From contig QHVT01000015.1 of NCBI GenBank assembly GCA_003223645.1, positions 62,001-126,000 of the forward strand: a stretch of DNA of 64,000 bases, written 5' to 3'. The position numbers were made by a program, and so were the translations under genes. The notes beneath the pieces are model-generated. The model searched no databases and was not told the DNA's origin. It worked only from the letters and a program-made list of their open reading frames with translations. The DNA is from Acidobacteriota bacterium. Its GTDB lineage: Bacteria; Acidobacteriota; Thermoanaerobaculia; Gp7-AA8. Positions 1 to 8,724 of the stretch are shown here, piece after piece. Within the stretch, counting starts at the first letter, position 1; every line of letters starts with the position of its first letter.

Positions 1-2
1 TC

Positions 3-293
3 GCGGAGCTGGCCGGCCTCGAAGGCCATGCAAGACAAGTCGGTTACGCGCTGCACAATCTTCCCGAGAGAAGCGACGTCCCGTGGCATCGCGTCGTGAA
101 TTCGCGCGGCGAAATCAGCCCGCGCAGCGCCGGAGATTCCCACGAGCTGCAGAAATTTCTACTCGAAGAAGAAGGCGTGGAGTTCGACCTGAGGGGGCGG
201 CTGGAGCTGAAGCGATTTCAGTGGAAGGGAAAACGGGAGCGGCCTTCCGGCCGCTCCCGACGAAACGTCACGGACAAGTCGAAAACGCGCTGA
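3..293 (+). CDS. Alkyltransferase-like protein (ATL), C-terminal part
   Basis: The reading frame is open from the left edge, so the N-terminus lies outside the window. The visible part reads GHARQVGYALHNLP, then VPWHRVVNSRGEIS, the helix-turn-helix and active-site segment of the O6-alkylguanine-DNA alkyltransferase fold. The acceptor cysteine of the PCHR motif is replaced by tryptophan (PWHR), which is the hallmark of ATL proteins. These bind O6-alkylguanine without repairing it and flag it for nucleotide excision repair. The family normally ends near LELKRFQW; here about 20 basic residues follow, encoded by a GC-rich hairpin at 234-259. It converges on the metalloprotease gene, and the two stop regions overlap. 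The family call is secure; the tail is probably an artefact of the hairpin reading through. Confidence 0.85.
   Translation, partial: AELAGLEGHARQVGYALHNLPERSDVPWHRVVNSRGEISPRSAGDSHELQKFLLEEEGVEFDLRGRLELKRFQWKGKRERPSGRSRRNVTDKSKTR
234..259. terminator. GC-rich hairpin between convergent genes
   Basis: An 11-bp perfect stem (CGGGAGCGGCC and its complement) with a 4-nt TTCC loop lies at the convergent 3' ends of the ATL and metalloprotease genes. It has no clear T-run, so it may be a bidirectional terminator or another member of the palindromic repeats of this genome. It is read as coding at the end of the ATL frame. Confidence 0.5.
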
Positions 294-2559
294 CGTCCTG
301 CAGCGGACCGTACTTTGTTCCGAGCGGATTCGTGTACGTCTTCACGGCGCCCGTCTTCGTATCGGTCACGCGCGCAGTGACTTCGACGTCGGTGAGGCCG
401 GCACCGAAGACCCAGTAGCGCGCGTTGAGATCGCAGGCGTTGAGCACCTTGATCACGACCTCCACGTTGTCGGCGCCGAAGAACCAGAAGTATCCGGAAT
501 CGGCGGTCAGCTTGACGGCACGTCCGGTGCCGGTCGTGCCGCTGCCGGTGCGCCAATCCGTCTCCACCTTGAAGCGATTGTTGTTGAGACACATCGCCGT
601 TGCGGAGGGAATGCAGCTGCCGCTCGTCTCGCAGACATCGCCGATACCGTCGTAGTCGGAGTCGAGCTGATCGCGATTCGCGACGTTCGCGCAGTTGTCG
701 CACGCGTCGCCGATGCCGTCGCCGTCATGGTCGGACTGACTGGCGTTGCTGAGGAACGGACAGTTGTCGGCGGAATCGCTTTTGCCGTCGCCGTCGTGAT
801 CGCCGCGCTGCGCGCTGCGGCCCCACCGCTGAATCGAGGCAGCGATCGCCGCCTGCAGCTGGGAGAGATCGTTGTTGCCGACGTTGTACACCGCGCCGCC
901 GGTGAGCGACGCCATCTCGGCGAGCGGACCCTTGGTGATCTCCTCGAGCGGCAGCGCGCCGGCGAGCGCGAGCGCCTGCTTCGTCGGCGGAGTCTGCGTC
1001 GAGAACGACGACGACTCGACAGGCGTCGTGGACAGCGGATTCGGATTGAACGTGAGACCGAAGAACATGTTGTTCGCGGACTGCGTCGCGATCTCGTTCA
1101 ACACGGTGGTGCGTCCCGCGACGGGACTCGAACCCGCGAACGGATAGTTCGCCTCGGTATCGCGGTTATGGAACGACTCCGGATACGTGAAGTGGTAGAT
1201 GACCATCGGATAGAGCCGGCCCAGGCTCACCGGCGGGATCTCGCCCGGCCCCGTGTAGTTGACCGGAGGCGCGAGATCGCGGCCGCTCGACGTCAGCACC
1301 TGATAGATCGCTTCGTATTGCGACTCCGGCTCGTCGGAACCGAATTTCTGCGTCAGCAGCGCGAGCGCCGCCGGCAGGTTCGAGGGATCGGCGCTGAACG
1401 TCGTCTCCACGCGATACGCCCATTCCCCGGACACTCCGTACGGCGAGAACGGGAAGTCGACGTGGCTGACGACGGCGAAGCGCGCGTTCGGATCGAAGGC
1501 CTTCCACTGATTCGCGATGATCGGAATCTGCTGGACCCACTGCGGCAGAAGCGCGCCGGTACTGCCGGTGATGTCCATGATGAACACCACGTCGGTGCCG
1601 TTCTGCGCCTGCAGCGTCCAGCCGATGTCGCGCATCAGCGGCAGCGAGAGCGCCACGAGATGATTCGATCCCGTGTACGACGGCTCCATCAGCTGATTCG
1701 GAAAAGCGGAGGTGCTGAAGTGCGATACCGATGATCCTCCCTGGAACGGATTGGGCCCGTGTATCTGTACGTGATTGCCGGGGAAGCCCGCGGTGAGCGG
1801 AATCGCCGCGGCCGCCGTGAGCGTGTTGGCGCCGATCCAGTGCAGATTCGGATCGCTCGTGCCGCACGTCGCGCGCTGCGCGTCCGTGCCGGCGGCGTAC
1901 GACGAAGGCGTGGCACCGTGGCATTCGAGATTGAGCATGTAGGTGTCGTTGGATCCCATGAACTTCACGCCCGTCGACGCGTTGACGAAGGTCTGAAATC
2001 CGAGTCCGTGTCCGAGCTCGTGCAGGACGACGGAGACGAAATCGAAGTTCGTCCCGGGATTTCCGTCGACGCCGTAGTACCAGCTCGTCGAGCCGAAGAC
2101 GACAGCACCGTCGACGTCGGAGTTGAACGTCGCCGTGATGTCATTCGTGCCCGGGTCCTGATCGAAGTTGGAGATCGCGTTGGCCAGCGCCTGCGCGTAC
2201 CACGTTCCCGCGATCGGCGCGCCCGGAAAATCGCGATGCACGGTCGTAGCACCGGCCTGTCCGAGGACAGCGAAGGTTGCGGAGCCGCCGAGTGGATTCA
2301 TTTGCGCGCCGATGCGAATCTCGACACGGCTGGTCAGCAAGCTGCCCCAGATGAACGCGGCGTGACGGAATGCATTGAGCCGCGCCTGCCCGAGAGTCGT
2401 CGCGGGATTGCCGCCGTTCGGCGTGAACGGCGAGTTGTCGTTGAAACCCTCTCCCGGACCATCGAGGTTGATGACCGTGATCGTGGCGACGGCGTAGGCC
2501 GCTCGCGGCGCGAGCAGCATGCCGGTGATGAATGCGAGTGCAAAGAGTTTTCGGTACAT
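268..2559 (-). CDS. Secreted zinc metalloprotease with VWA-like, TSP3 and C-terminal surface domains
   Basis: A 763-residue exported protein. The signal peptide is residues 1-23 (LFALAFITGMLLAPRAAYA). A metalloprotease-like domain follows with VVLHELGHGLGF, the HExxH zinc motif at about H180. A von Willebrand A-like segment begins near residue 323 (VVFIMDITGSTG; the MIDAS is DxTGS rather than DxSxS). At about 590-650 come two or three thrombospondin type-3 calcium-binding repeats (DHDGDGIGDACDNC). The last 110 residues are a beta-rich module (RYWVFGAGLTDVEVT) that I recognise from many secreted acidobacterial proteins. The protein probably acts outside the cell as a calcium-dependent protease or adhesin. 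It lies 4-20 bp after the lipoprotein gene and is likely co-transcribed with it. The substrate is unknown. Confidence 0.8.
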   Translation of the reverse strand: MYRKLFALAFITGMLLAPRAAYAVATITVINLDGPGEGFNDNSPFTPNGGNPATTLGQARLNAFRHAAFIWGSLLTSRVEIRIGAQMNPLGGSATFAVLGQAGATTVHRDFPGAPIAGTWYAQALANAISNFDQDPGTNDITATFNSDVDGAVVFGSTSWYYGVDGNPGTNFDFVSVVLHELGHGLGFQTFVNASTGVKFMGSNDTYMLNLECHGATPSSYAAGTDAQRATCGTSDPNLHWIGANTLTAAAAIPLTAGFPGNHVQIHGPNPFQGGSSVSHFSTSAFPNQLMEPSYTGSNHLVALSLPLMRDIGWTLQAQNGTDVVFIMDITGSTGALLPQWVQQIPIIANQWKAFDPNARFAVVSHVDFPFSPYGVSGEWAYRVETTFSADPSNLPAALALLTQKFGSDEPESQYEAIYQVLTSSGRDLAPPVNYTGPGEIPPVSLGRLYPMVIYHFTYPESFHNRDTEANYPFAGSSPVAGRTTVLNEIATQSANNMFFGLTFNPNPLSTTPVESSSFSTQTPPTKQALALAGALPLEEITKGPLAEMASLTGGAVYNVGNNDLSQLQAAIAASIQRWGRSAQRGDHDGDGKSDSADNCPFLSNASQSDHDGDGIGDACDNCANVANRDQLDSDYDGIGDVCETSGSCIPSATAMCLNNNRFKVETDWRTGSGTTGTGRAVKLTADSGYFWFFGADNVEVVIKVLNACDLNARYWVFGAGLTDVEVTARVTDTKTGAVKTYTNPLGTKYGPLQDVSAFSTCP

Positions 2560-2563
2560 GGCG

Positions 2564-2944
2564 TCAATCCTTTTTCCGGCGCTCGTGCTGTCCGCACTCG
2601 ACCGTCACGCTGCCGTCCGCGTTCGTCGTCGCGGTCATCGCCTGTTGGAAGCGGCCGCGCAGATCGACCATGACTCCGCCGCCGGGAGCCGGGACTTCGA
2701 CGAGTCCTTCCTGCGACATGCTCAGCGCATTCGCCGATTCTTTCGACGACTGCGCCTCCGTGGCCGGCACAAAGCGTCCCGTGACCGGGTCCTTGTACGC
2801 GACCATCCCGGCGCTGTATTGCGGCTGCGGCTGCGGCTGCGCCGCAACCGCCGGCGCCTGAGGATTGGGATTCTGCGAGCAGCCGAGGATCGCGGCGGCA
2901 AGCAGGGCGAGAGTTGCGAAGAGAGACAGATAGTTGGGCTTCAT
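2564..2944 (-). CDS. Small secreted lipoprotein, post-SET-like annotation family
   Basis: A lipoprotein of about 126 residues. The hydrophobic signal ends in the lipobox AAAILGCSQ, and a Q/P-rich linker (AAQPQPQPQYS) follows. The body carries YKDPVTGRFVP, then SQEGLVEVPAPGGGVMVDL, and ends with DGSVTVECG. This pattern recurs in exported proteins of proteobacteria and acidobacteria that databases often mislabel post-SET domain; its function is unknown. I chose the ATG at 2944 because AAAGGAG sits 7 nt upstream; an ATG at 2950 is in frame but too close to that site. It precedes the metalloprotease gene on the same strand by about 4 bp, so the two probably form one transcript and may act together at the envelope. 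Confidence 0.75.
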   Translation of the reverse strand: MKPNYLSLFATLALLAAAILGCSQNPNPQAPAVAAQPQPQPQYSAGMVAYKDPVTGRFVPATEAQSSKESANALSMSQEGLVEVPAPGGGVMVDLRGRFQQAMTATTNADGSVTVECGQHERRKKD

Positions 2945-2950
2945 CACCAT

Positions 2951-3123
2951 TCTCCTTTTTTACGGATTCACAGAAGTAGTGATGAAAGAATGAAAATCGT
3001 TTCAAGGGACAACCCGCTTCGTCCCACTCCCGGACACTTTTGCTAAGAAACAGACACATTGCTCGTCCGGCTCGCCCCAAATCCCTTGTTTGCGCGCGCG
3101 CGAGCCTGTATTCCGATCTGCGC
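2951..3123. other. Divergent intergenic region
   Basis: This 170-bp gap separates the divergent lipoprotein and M3 peptidase genes and should hold both promoters. I see no convincing -10/-35 pair, operator or RNA. Confidence 0.4.
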
Positions 3124-5223
3124 ATGAAACGAATCGTCCTTTTGCTCCTCATCGCGTCCGCCGCTCTCGCCGCACCGCCAGCCGCGAAGCGCACGAATCC
3201 GTTCTTCAATCGCAGCTCGCTGCAATACCAGGCGCCGCCGTTCGATCGCATTCGCGACAGCGACTACGCGCCGGCCCTGGAAGAAGGGATGAAGCGGCAG
3301 CTCGCGGAGATCGACGCGATCGCGAACAGTCCCGACGCGCCGACGTTCGCGAACACGATCGAGGCGCTGGAGCGCTCGGGCGAATTGCTCACGCGCGTGT
3401 CGAAAGTGTTCTCCAACCTGGCGCAATCGAACACGAATGAGGTTCTGCAAAAAGTCGAGCGGGACGAGGGACCGAAGCTCGCCGCGCACAACGACGCGAT
3501 CACGCTCAATCCGAAGCTCTTCGCGCGCGTGAAGGCGCTGTACGAGACGCGCGATACGTCCGCGCCGAACGCCGAGGCGAAGTATCTGATCGAGCGCTAC
3601 TACCGGAACTTCGTGCGATCGGGCGCGATGCTTTCGGAGAAAGACAAAGACACGCTGCGCGCGCTCAATCAGGAAGAGACGAAGCTCAACACCGACTATC
3701 GCGCGAAGCTGCTCGCCGACACCGATCAATCGGCGGTGGTCGTCGATACTCTCGCGGAGCTCGACGGCCTCAGCGCGGGCGACATCGCCGCCGCCGCGGA
3801 AGCGGCGAAGGAGCGCGGACTCAAAGGCAAATGGGTCCTCACTCTTCAGAACACGACACAACAACCGCCCCTCGGCTATCTCACGAATCGCGCGCTGCGC
3901 ACGCGCCTCTACAACGCATCGGTTGCGCGCGGCAATCACGGCGGCGAGAACGACACGAAGGCGATGGTCGCGCGTTACGCGCAGCTCCGCGCCGAGCGCG
4001 CAAAGCTGCTGGGCTTTCCGACCTACGCGGCGTTCTCGCTCGACACCGAAATGGCGACGCCGGAGAAAGCGATGCAGCTGATGACCGAGCTCGCCGCGCC
4101 GGCGACGGCGCAGGCGCACAAAGAAGCGGCGCGCATTCAACAGATGATCGACGCCGAAGGCGGAGGCTTTCAGCTCGGCCCGCAGGATTGGGATTACTAC
4201 GCCGGCAAAGTGCAGCGCGCGGAGTACGACGTCGACGAGTCGCAGGTGAAGCCGTACTTCGAGCTCGAGCGCGTGCTGCGCGACGGCGTGTTCTTCGCCG
4301 CGCACGAGTTGTACGGACTCTCATTCAAGGAGCGCAAGGACCTCCCCGTCTACAACAAGGACGTCCGCGCGTACGAAGTCTTCGACGCCGACGGAAAATC
4401 GATCGCGCTCTACTACGGCGATTACTTCGCGCGCGCGAACAAAAGCGGCGGCGCCTGGATGGACTCCTTCGTCGACCAATCCGCCCTCCTCGGCACCCGC
4501 CCCGTCGTCGTCAACGTCTCCAACTTCACGAAGCCCGCGCCCGGCCAGCCCGCACTGTTGTCATTCGACAACGTCACGACGCTCTTCCACGAGTTCGGAC
4601 ACGCGCTGCACGGCATCCTTTCCGACGTCCGTTATCCGACGTTCACCGGCGTCAGCGTCTCGCGCGACTTCGGCGAAGTGCCGTCGCAGTTCAACGAGCA
4701 TTGGGCGCTCGAGCCGGCGGTCTTCGCACATTACGCGAAGCACTATCAGACCGGCGCGCCGATGCCGCAGGCGCTCGTCGACAAGATCAAGAAGGCGAGC
4801 ACGTTCAATATCGGCTATGCGGAGACCGAATATCTCGCGTCGGCGCTGCTCGACATGGCGTGGCACACGCTGCCGGCCGACGCGCCGAAGCAGGACGTCG
4901 ACGCGTTCGAAGCAGCCGCGTTGAAGAAATTCGGAGTCGACTTCGCCGTCGTCCCGCCGCGCTATCACACGACCTACTTCTCACACATCTGGGCCAACAG
5001 CTACGCCGCCGGCTATTACGCGTATCTCTGGAGCGACGTCATCGACGAAGACGCGTGGGCATGGTTCCAGGAGCACGGCGGTCTGAAGCGCGAGAACGGA
5101 CAGCGCTTCCGCGACATGGTGCTGTCGCGCGGCGGAACGTTGGACGCGGCGGCGATGTACCGCGCATTCCGCGGACGCGATCCGATCCTCGATCCGCTGC
5201 TGGTGTCGAAAGGCTTCAAGTGA
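3124..5223 (+). CDS. dcp: M3 family oligopeptidase / peptidyl-dipeptidase
   Basis: A 699-residue zinc peptidase of the thimet/oligopeptidase A/Dcp family (M3). The active site is HEFGHALHG (HExxH at about residue 489), followed about 25 residues later by the glutamate ligand in SQFNEHWALEP. The conserved C-terminal region HIWANSYAAGYYAYLWSDV is present. I chose the ATG at 3124 because it gives a clean signal peptide, MKRIVLLLLIASAALAAPPA; upstream in-frame residues look non-coding. Export to the periplasm suggests it trims peptides made by the cell's secreted proteases. It is followed after 25 bp by an S9 peptidase gene, giving a peptide-degradation operon. Dcp is the closest named family, but oligopeptidase A specificity cannot be excluded. 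Confidence 0.88.
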   Translation: MKRIVLLLLIASAALAAPPAAKRTNPFFNRSSLQYQAPPFDRIRDSDYAPALEEGMKRQLAEIDAIANSPDAPTFANTIEALERSGELLTRVSKVFSNLAQSNTNEVLQKVERDEGPKLAAHNDAITLNPKLFARVKALYETRDTSAPNAEAKYLIERYYRNFVRSGAMLSEKDKDTLRALNQEETKLNTDYRAKLLADTDQSAVVVDTLAELDGLSAGDIAAAAEAAKERGLKGKWVLTLQNTTQQPPLGYLTNRALRTRLYNASVARGNHGGENDTKAMVARYAQLRAERAKLLGFPTYAAFSLDTEMATPEKAMQLMTELAAPATAQAHKEAARIQQMIDAEGGGFQLGPQDWDYYAGKVQRAEYDVDESQVKPYFELERVLRDGVFFAAHELYGLSFKERKDLPVYNKDVRAYEVFDADGKSIALYYGDYFARANKSGGAWMDSFVDQSALLGTRPVVVNVSNFTKPAPGQPALLSFDNVTTLFHEFGHALHGILSDVRYPTFTGVSVSRDFGEVPSQFNEHWALEPAVFAHYAKHYQTGAPMPQALVDKIKKASTFNIGYAETEYLASALLDMAWHTLPADAPKQDVDAFEAAALKKFGVDFAVVPPRYHTTYFSHIWANSYAAGYYAYLWSDVIDEDAWAWFQEHGGLKRENGQRFRDMVLSRGGTLDAAAMYRAFRGRDPILDPLLVSKGFK

Positions 5224-5248
5224 GTTTCCGCATATCATCGCCAGCCGC

Positions 5249-7561
5249 ATGAAGGCCACGCTTCGCGCTCTTCTCTTCATTTGTGCCGCCGGCGTTTTCG
5301 CAGCCGCACCGCCGAAGTTCGAGCTGACGATCGACAGCATCATGCGCGGTCACGCGCTGACCGGTTGGGAGCCGCGCGCGCTGCGCTGGTCCGCCGACGG
5401 ATCGCAGCTGTTCTTCGAATGGAAGGACGCCGCCGATCCGCTGGAGAAAGAGTGGGACACGTGGCGCGTCAATCGCGACGGCAGCGCCCTGAAGAAACTC
5501 ACCCGCGACGAGGCGAAGAACGTTCCGCCGGCCGAGGGATCGTCGACGCGCGATCACAAACGCGTCGTGTACGTCGATGACGGCGACGTCTATCTCTTCG
5601 ACGATCACGCGCACGCGCGTCGCGCGCTCACCAGCACGACCGCGACGGAGTCGCACGCGCGCATCATGGAGGATGGACGCCGCGTCACGTTCGTCCGCGA
5701 CAACAATCTCTTTCTCATCAATCTCGACGACGGCTCGCTGACGCAGCTCACGAACATCGGACGCGAGTTCGGACATCTCGACGCCCAAGGCTGGCCGGAG
5801 AAGGAGAAGACGAAGAGCCAGGAGTACGTCGCGAACGAAGAGCGAAAGCTCATCGACGCCGTGAATCGCGAGGCGAAGAAGCGCGAGGAAGACGAAAAGC
5901 TGCAGCATCGCGAACATCCGCGCAAGCCGTTTCCGCTGGAGGCATCGGAGAACGTCAGCGATCTGATGCTCACGCCGGACGGCAAGTACGTGATCGCGTT
6001 GATCGAGAAGAAAGCGGACAAAGCGAAGCGGACGATCGTGCCGCGGTACGTGACCGAGAGCGCGTACACCGACGCGCCGGAGTCGCGCATCAAAGTCGGC
6101 GATCCGCGTCCGCCGACGCGTATCGTCGCGATCGATGTGGTGAACGGCGAGCGTCATCCGCTCGACATCGCGTTCCCGCGCATCCCCGCCGACAGCAAAG
6201 AAGAGCGCGACGTGCTGCTGTCGATGCCGGTCTTCTCCGACGACGGAAAGCGCATCGTCATTCCCGCGGCGTCACTCGACAACAAAGACGCGTGGCTCGT
6301 CCAGTTCGATCCCGCGACCGGCAAGGGACAGCTCGTCGTCACGTTCCACGACGACGCCTGGCTCAGCGTCCCCGGCAATCCCATCCTCGGCATCCTCCCC
6401 GACGGCCGCATCTTCTTCACGTCCGAGAAAACCGGCTACGCACATCTCTACGAAGTGCCGTGGGGCGGCAGCGACTGGAAGGCGATCACGTCCGGCGACT
6501 GGGAAGTGATCGAAGTCGCACTGTCCGACGATCGGAAGTGGTTCGACCTCACGACGAACGAAGCGAGTCCGTTCGAGCATCAGTTCTATCGCGTGTCTGT
6601 CGACGGGGGCGAGCGCAAGCGCCTCACGACGGAAAAAGGATTTCACGACGCGCACTCCTCACCCGATCAGCGCGCGTTCGCCGACATCTACTCGTACACG
6701 AACGTCCCGCCGGAGCTGTACCTACAGACGATCGGCGGAAAGCGTGTGAGAGTCACGACGTCGCCGATCCCGGAATTCTTCGCGTTTCCGTGGCAGGACG
6801 CGCCGATCGTCCGCGTGCCCGCGCGCGACGGCGCGAACGTTCCCGCGCGTTTGTATAAGCCGGCGAACGCAAACGGCTCCGCCGTCGTTTTCGTCCACGG
6901 TGCCGGCTACCTCCAGAACGTCGCCCTCGGATGGTCTTACTACTCTCGCGAATACATGTTCCATCACCTCCTGATGGAGCGCGGCGTGACGGTGATCGAC
7001 CTCGACTACCGCGGCTCCGCCGGATACGGACGCGCGTGGCGCACCGCGATCTACCGCCACATGGGAGGCCAGGATCTTGACGATCAGGTCGACGCGGCGA
7101 AGTGGCTCGTCCGCGAGCACAACATCGACCCGAAGCGCATCGCGATCTACGGAGGCAGCTACGGCGGCTTCATCACCCTGATGGCGATGTTCACGCAGCC
7201 CGACGTCTTCGCCGCGGGCGCCGCACTGCGTCCGGTGACCGATTGGGCGCACTACAACGACGAATACACATCGAACATCCTCAATCGCCCGCAGGATGAC
7301 GCCGAGGCGTACCGGAAGTCGTCACCGATCTACTTTGCGGAGGGGCTGAAAGGCGCGCTCCTCGTCTGTCATGGGATGGTCGACACGAACGTCCACTTCC
7401 AGGACTCCGTGCGCCTCGCCCAGCGACTCATCGAACTGCGCAAAGAAAACTGGGAGCTCGCGGCGTATCCCGTCGAGAACCACTCCTTCGTCGAACCGAC
7501 GAGCTGGGCCGACGAATACAAACGCATCCTGCATTTGTTCGAGCGCACCGTTCTCCAATGA
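5249..7561 (+). CDS. S9 family prolyl oligopeptidase / DPP-like serine peptidase
   Basis: A 770-residue exported serine peptidase. The signal peptide is MKATLRALLFICAAGVFA. Residues about 35-520 form a beta-propeller with PD40-type repeats (ALRWSADGSQLFF, DLMLTPDGKYVI). The alpha/beta-hydrolase domain is C-terminal, with nucleophile S637 in YGGSYGGF, D712 in HGMVDTNVH and H745 in ENHSF. This is the arrangement of dipeptidyl-peptidase IV and acylaminoacyl peptidase relatives. It releases dipeptides or acts on short peptides in the periplasm and follows the M3 peptidase gene by 25 bp. The stop overlaps the GNAT start in ATGA, so translation is coupled. Subfamily specificity (proline or other) cannot be read from the motifs. 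Confidence 0.9.
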   Translation: MKATLRALLFICAAGVFAAAPPKFELTIDSIMRGHALTGWEPRALRWSADGSQLFFEWKDAADPLEKEWDTWRVNRDGSALKKLTRDEAKNVPPAEGSSTRDHKRVVYVDDGDVYLFDDHAHARRALTSTTATESHARIMEDGRRVTFVRDNNLFLINLDDGSLTQLTNIGREFGHLDAQGWPEKEKTKSQEYVANEERKLIDAVNREAKKREEDEKLQHREHPRKPFPLEASENVSDLMLTPDGKYVIALIEKKADKAKRTIVPRYVTESAYTDAPESRIKVGDPRPPTRIVAIDVVNGERHPLDIAFPRIPADSKEERDVLLSMPVFSDDGKRIVIPAASLDNKDAWLVQFDPATGKGQLVVTFHDDAWLSVPGNPILGILPDGRIFFTSEKTGYAHLYEVPWGGSDWKAITSGDWEVIEVALSDDRKWFDLTTNEASPFEHQFYRVSVDGGERKRLTTEKGFHDAHSSPDQRAFADIYSYTNVPPELYLQTIGGKRVRVTTSPIPEFFAFPWQDAPIVRVPARDGANVPARLYKPANANGSAVVFVHGAGYLQNVALGWSYYSREYMFHHLLMERGVTVIDLDYRGSAGYGRAWRTAIYRHMGGQDLDDQVDAAKWLVREHNIDPKRIAIYGGSYGGFITLMAMFTQPDVFAAGAALRPVTDWAHYNDEYTSNILNRPQDDAEAYRKSSPIYFAEGLKGALLVCHGMVDTNVHFQDSVRLAQRLIELRKENWELAAYPVENHSFVEPTSWADEYKRILHLFERTVLQ

Positions 7562-8049
7562 TCCGACGTGCGACTCCGGACGACGCGGAGCTGCTCGCAC
7601 ACTTCCGCTTCGCGTTCCGGTCCGAACATCGCCCGCCGTCCGAGTCTCCGTCCGATTTCATCACGCGTTGCGCCGCGTGGATGCGCGAGCGCCTGACAGC
7701 TGACTCGCACTGGCGCGCATGGATCCTCATCATTGACGACACGCCCGCCGGCAACCTCTGGCTCCAACTCATCGAGAAAATCCCCAACCCGTCCGCCGTC
7801 GAGCCCGAACTGCACGCGTATATCTCCAACTTCTTCGTCCGCCTCGATCATCGCAACCGCGGCGGCGGAGCGGAGCTGATGGACGCTGCGCTCGCCGAAT
7901 GCCGCGCGCGGAAAGTCGACAACATCTTCCTCTGGCCGACAGAGGAGAGCCGGTCGTTGTATGAGAGGTTCGGGTTTGGCGTTTCGGATCGCGTGTTGGT
8001 GCGCGCGTCAGAGGTCGGCCGGAAGGATGCGAAAACTCCGGCGTCGTGA
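7558..8049 (+). CDS. GNAT family N-acetyltransferase
   Basis: A 163-residue acetyltransferase of the GNAT fold. It begins MIRRATPDDAELLAHFRF, a typical strand-1/helix-1 start. Motif A is LDHRNRGGGAELMDAAL, which fits the acetyl-CoA loop (Q/R-x-x-G-x-G/A), and it ends with LYERFGFGVSDRVLV, the usual motif B. The substrate is unknown. The start codon overlaps the stop of the S9 peptidase gene by 4 bp, so it is co-translated with it, although that does not prove a peptide substrate. The last 42 bp overlap the convergent VapC-like gene. Confidence 0.85.
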   Translation: MIRRATPDDAELLAHFRFAFRSEHRPPSESPSDFITRCAAWMRERLTADSHWRAWILIIDDTPAGNLWLQLIEKIPNPSAVEPELHAYISNFFVRLDHRNRGGGAELMDAALAECRARKVDNIFLWPTEESRSLYERFGFGVSDRVLVRASEVGRKDAKTPAS

Positions 8050-8427
8050 AAAGCGAAGTGCACGGAAGTGACGGTGATCGAGCGTGAGCACCTCGCGGCA
8101 CCCGTACCGCTCCGCGAGAACCACGATCGAGGCGTCGGCGAGGCCAATGCCCATGTCGTGGTGATGCTGGATGAGCTCTCGAGCTTCATCAATGTCGCGC
8201 TCGCTGAACGGCGGTAAGTCATACACACCGCGCGCGACTTCTTCGAGAAAAAGCAGCTCGGCTCTCGGCCCGCCGAACTTCTGAATCATGTAGTCGATTT
8301 CCGCCAGCACGAATGGCGACAGAATCAGCGGCGGCTCCGCCTTCAGCAGCGCAGCGGCACAAGCCTCATGGTGGCGTTGATCCTCGAAGAGCGCCGCGAG
8401 AACGCCGCTCGTATCGACGAGGATCAC
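8008..8427 (-). CDS. vapC: PIN-domain ribonuclease toxin, VapC type
   Basis: A 139-residue PIN-domain protein. The acidic metal-binding residues are D5 (MILVDTSGVLAAL), E43 (FVLAEIDYM), D98 (GIGLADASIVVLA) and D117 (LTLDHRHF), the full catalytic quartet of VapC toxins, which cleave tRNA or rRNA. The start overlaps the stop of the upstream antitoxin gene in ATGA, as in coupled vapBC operons. Its 3' end overlaps the GNAT gene on the other strand by 42 bp. It lies just outside the tRNA-borne island; whether it arrived with an earlier island is unknown. The RNA target cannot be predicted. Confidence 0.9.
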   Translation of the reverse strand: MILVDTSGVLAALFEDQRHHEACAAALLKAEPPLILSPFVLAEIDYMIQKFGGPRAELLFLEEVARGVYDLPPFSERDIDEARELIQHHHDMGIGLADASIVVLAERYGCREVLTLDHRHFRALRFSRRRSFRILPADL

Positions 8428-8648
8428 TCGCCAAAGCCATCCATCAGCTCGCCGGCCCGTTCGGCGATCATAGGATCTCCCAACTTCACACCCGGAAGCG
8501 GAGCACGCGGCGCAGGCGGCCGCTGAACGGCGACCGCGGACGCAATCGCATCTCGAATGACGTCGGCTTCCGAGCGTCCCTCCGTTTGGGCAACGGATTC
8601 GACGCGTTCCTTCAGCTCGTCCGGCAGATAGAGCGTCGTCTTCTTCAT
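8424..8648 (-). CDS. vapB: Ribbon-helix-helix antitoxin (VapB-like)
   Basis: A 74-residue ribbon-helix-helix protein. The N-terminus MKKTTLYLPDELKERVESV is a CopG/RHH DNA-binding strand and helix, followed by GRSEADVIRDAI. The C-terminal half, rich in proline and ending in ELMDGFGE, would be the toxin-wrapping segment. I chose the ATG at 8648; ATGs at 8657 and 8660 would add only MMYG. It overlaps vapC by 4 bp, and the pair should repress its own promoter, which lies in 8650-8740 next to the displaced tRNA fragment. Family assignment is good; the VapB label rests on the PIN partner. Confidence 0.85.
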   Translation of the reverse strand: MKKTTLYLPDELKERVESVAQTEGRSEADVIRDAIASAVAVQRPPAPRAPLPGVKLGDPMIAERAGELMDGFGE

Positions 8649-8678
8649 GCCATACATCATACCATACGTTACGTGGAT

Positions 8679-8724
8679 TTGGTGCGCCCAGTAGGATTCG
8701 AACCTACGACCTTCAGCTCCGGAG
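8679..8724 (-). repeat. tRNA-Arg 3'-half fragment, attachment-site copy
   Basis: These 46 bp are identical to 13674-13719, the 3' half of the tRNA-Arg(CCG) gene from the anticodon loop through the T-arm to the CCA end. No 5' half follows, because the identity stops exactly at the anticodon loop. It is therefore the displaced target end left when the island integrated, not a functional tRNA. Confidence 0.9.

Noticed and set aside
8679-8724. A second tRNA-Arg gene.
   Set aside because: Only the 3' half is present and the acceptor 5' strand and D-arm are missing; it is the att duplication.
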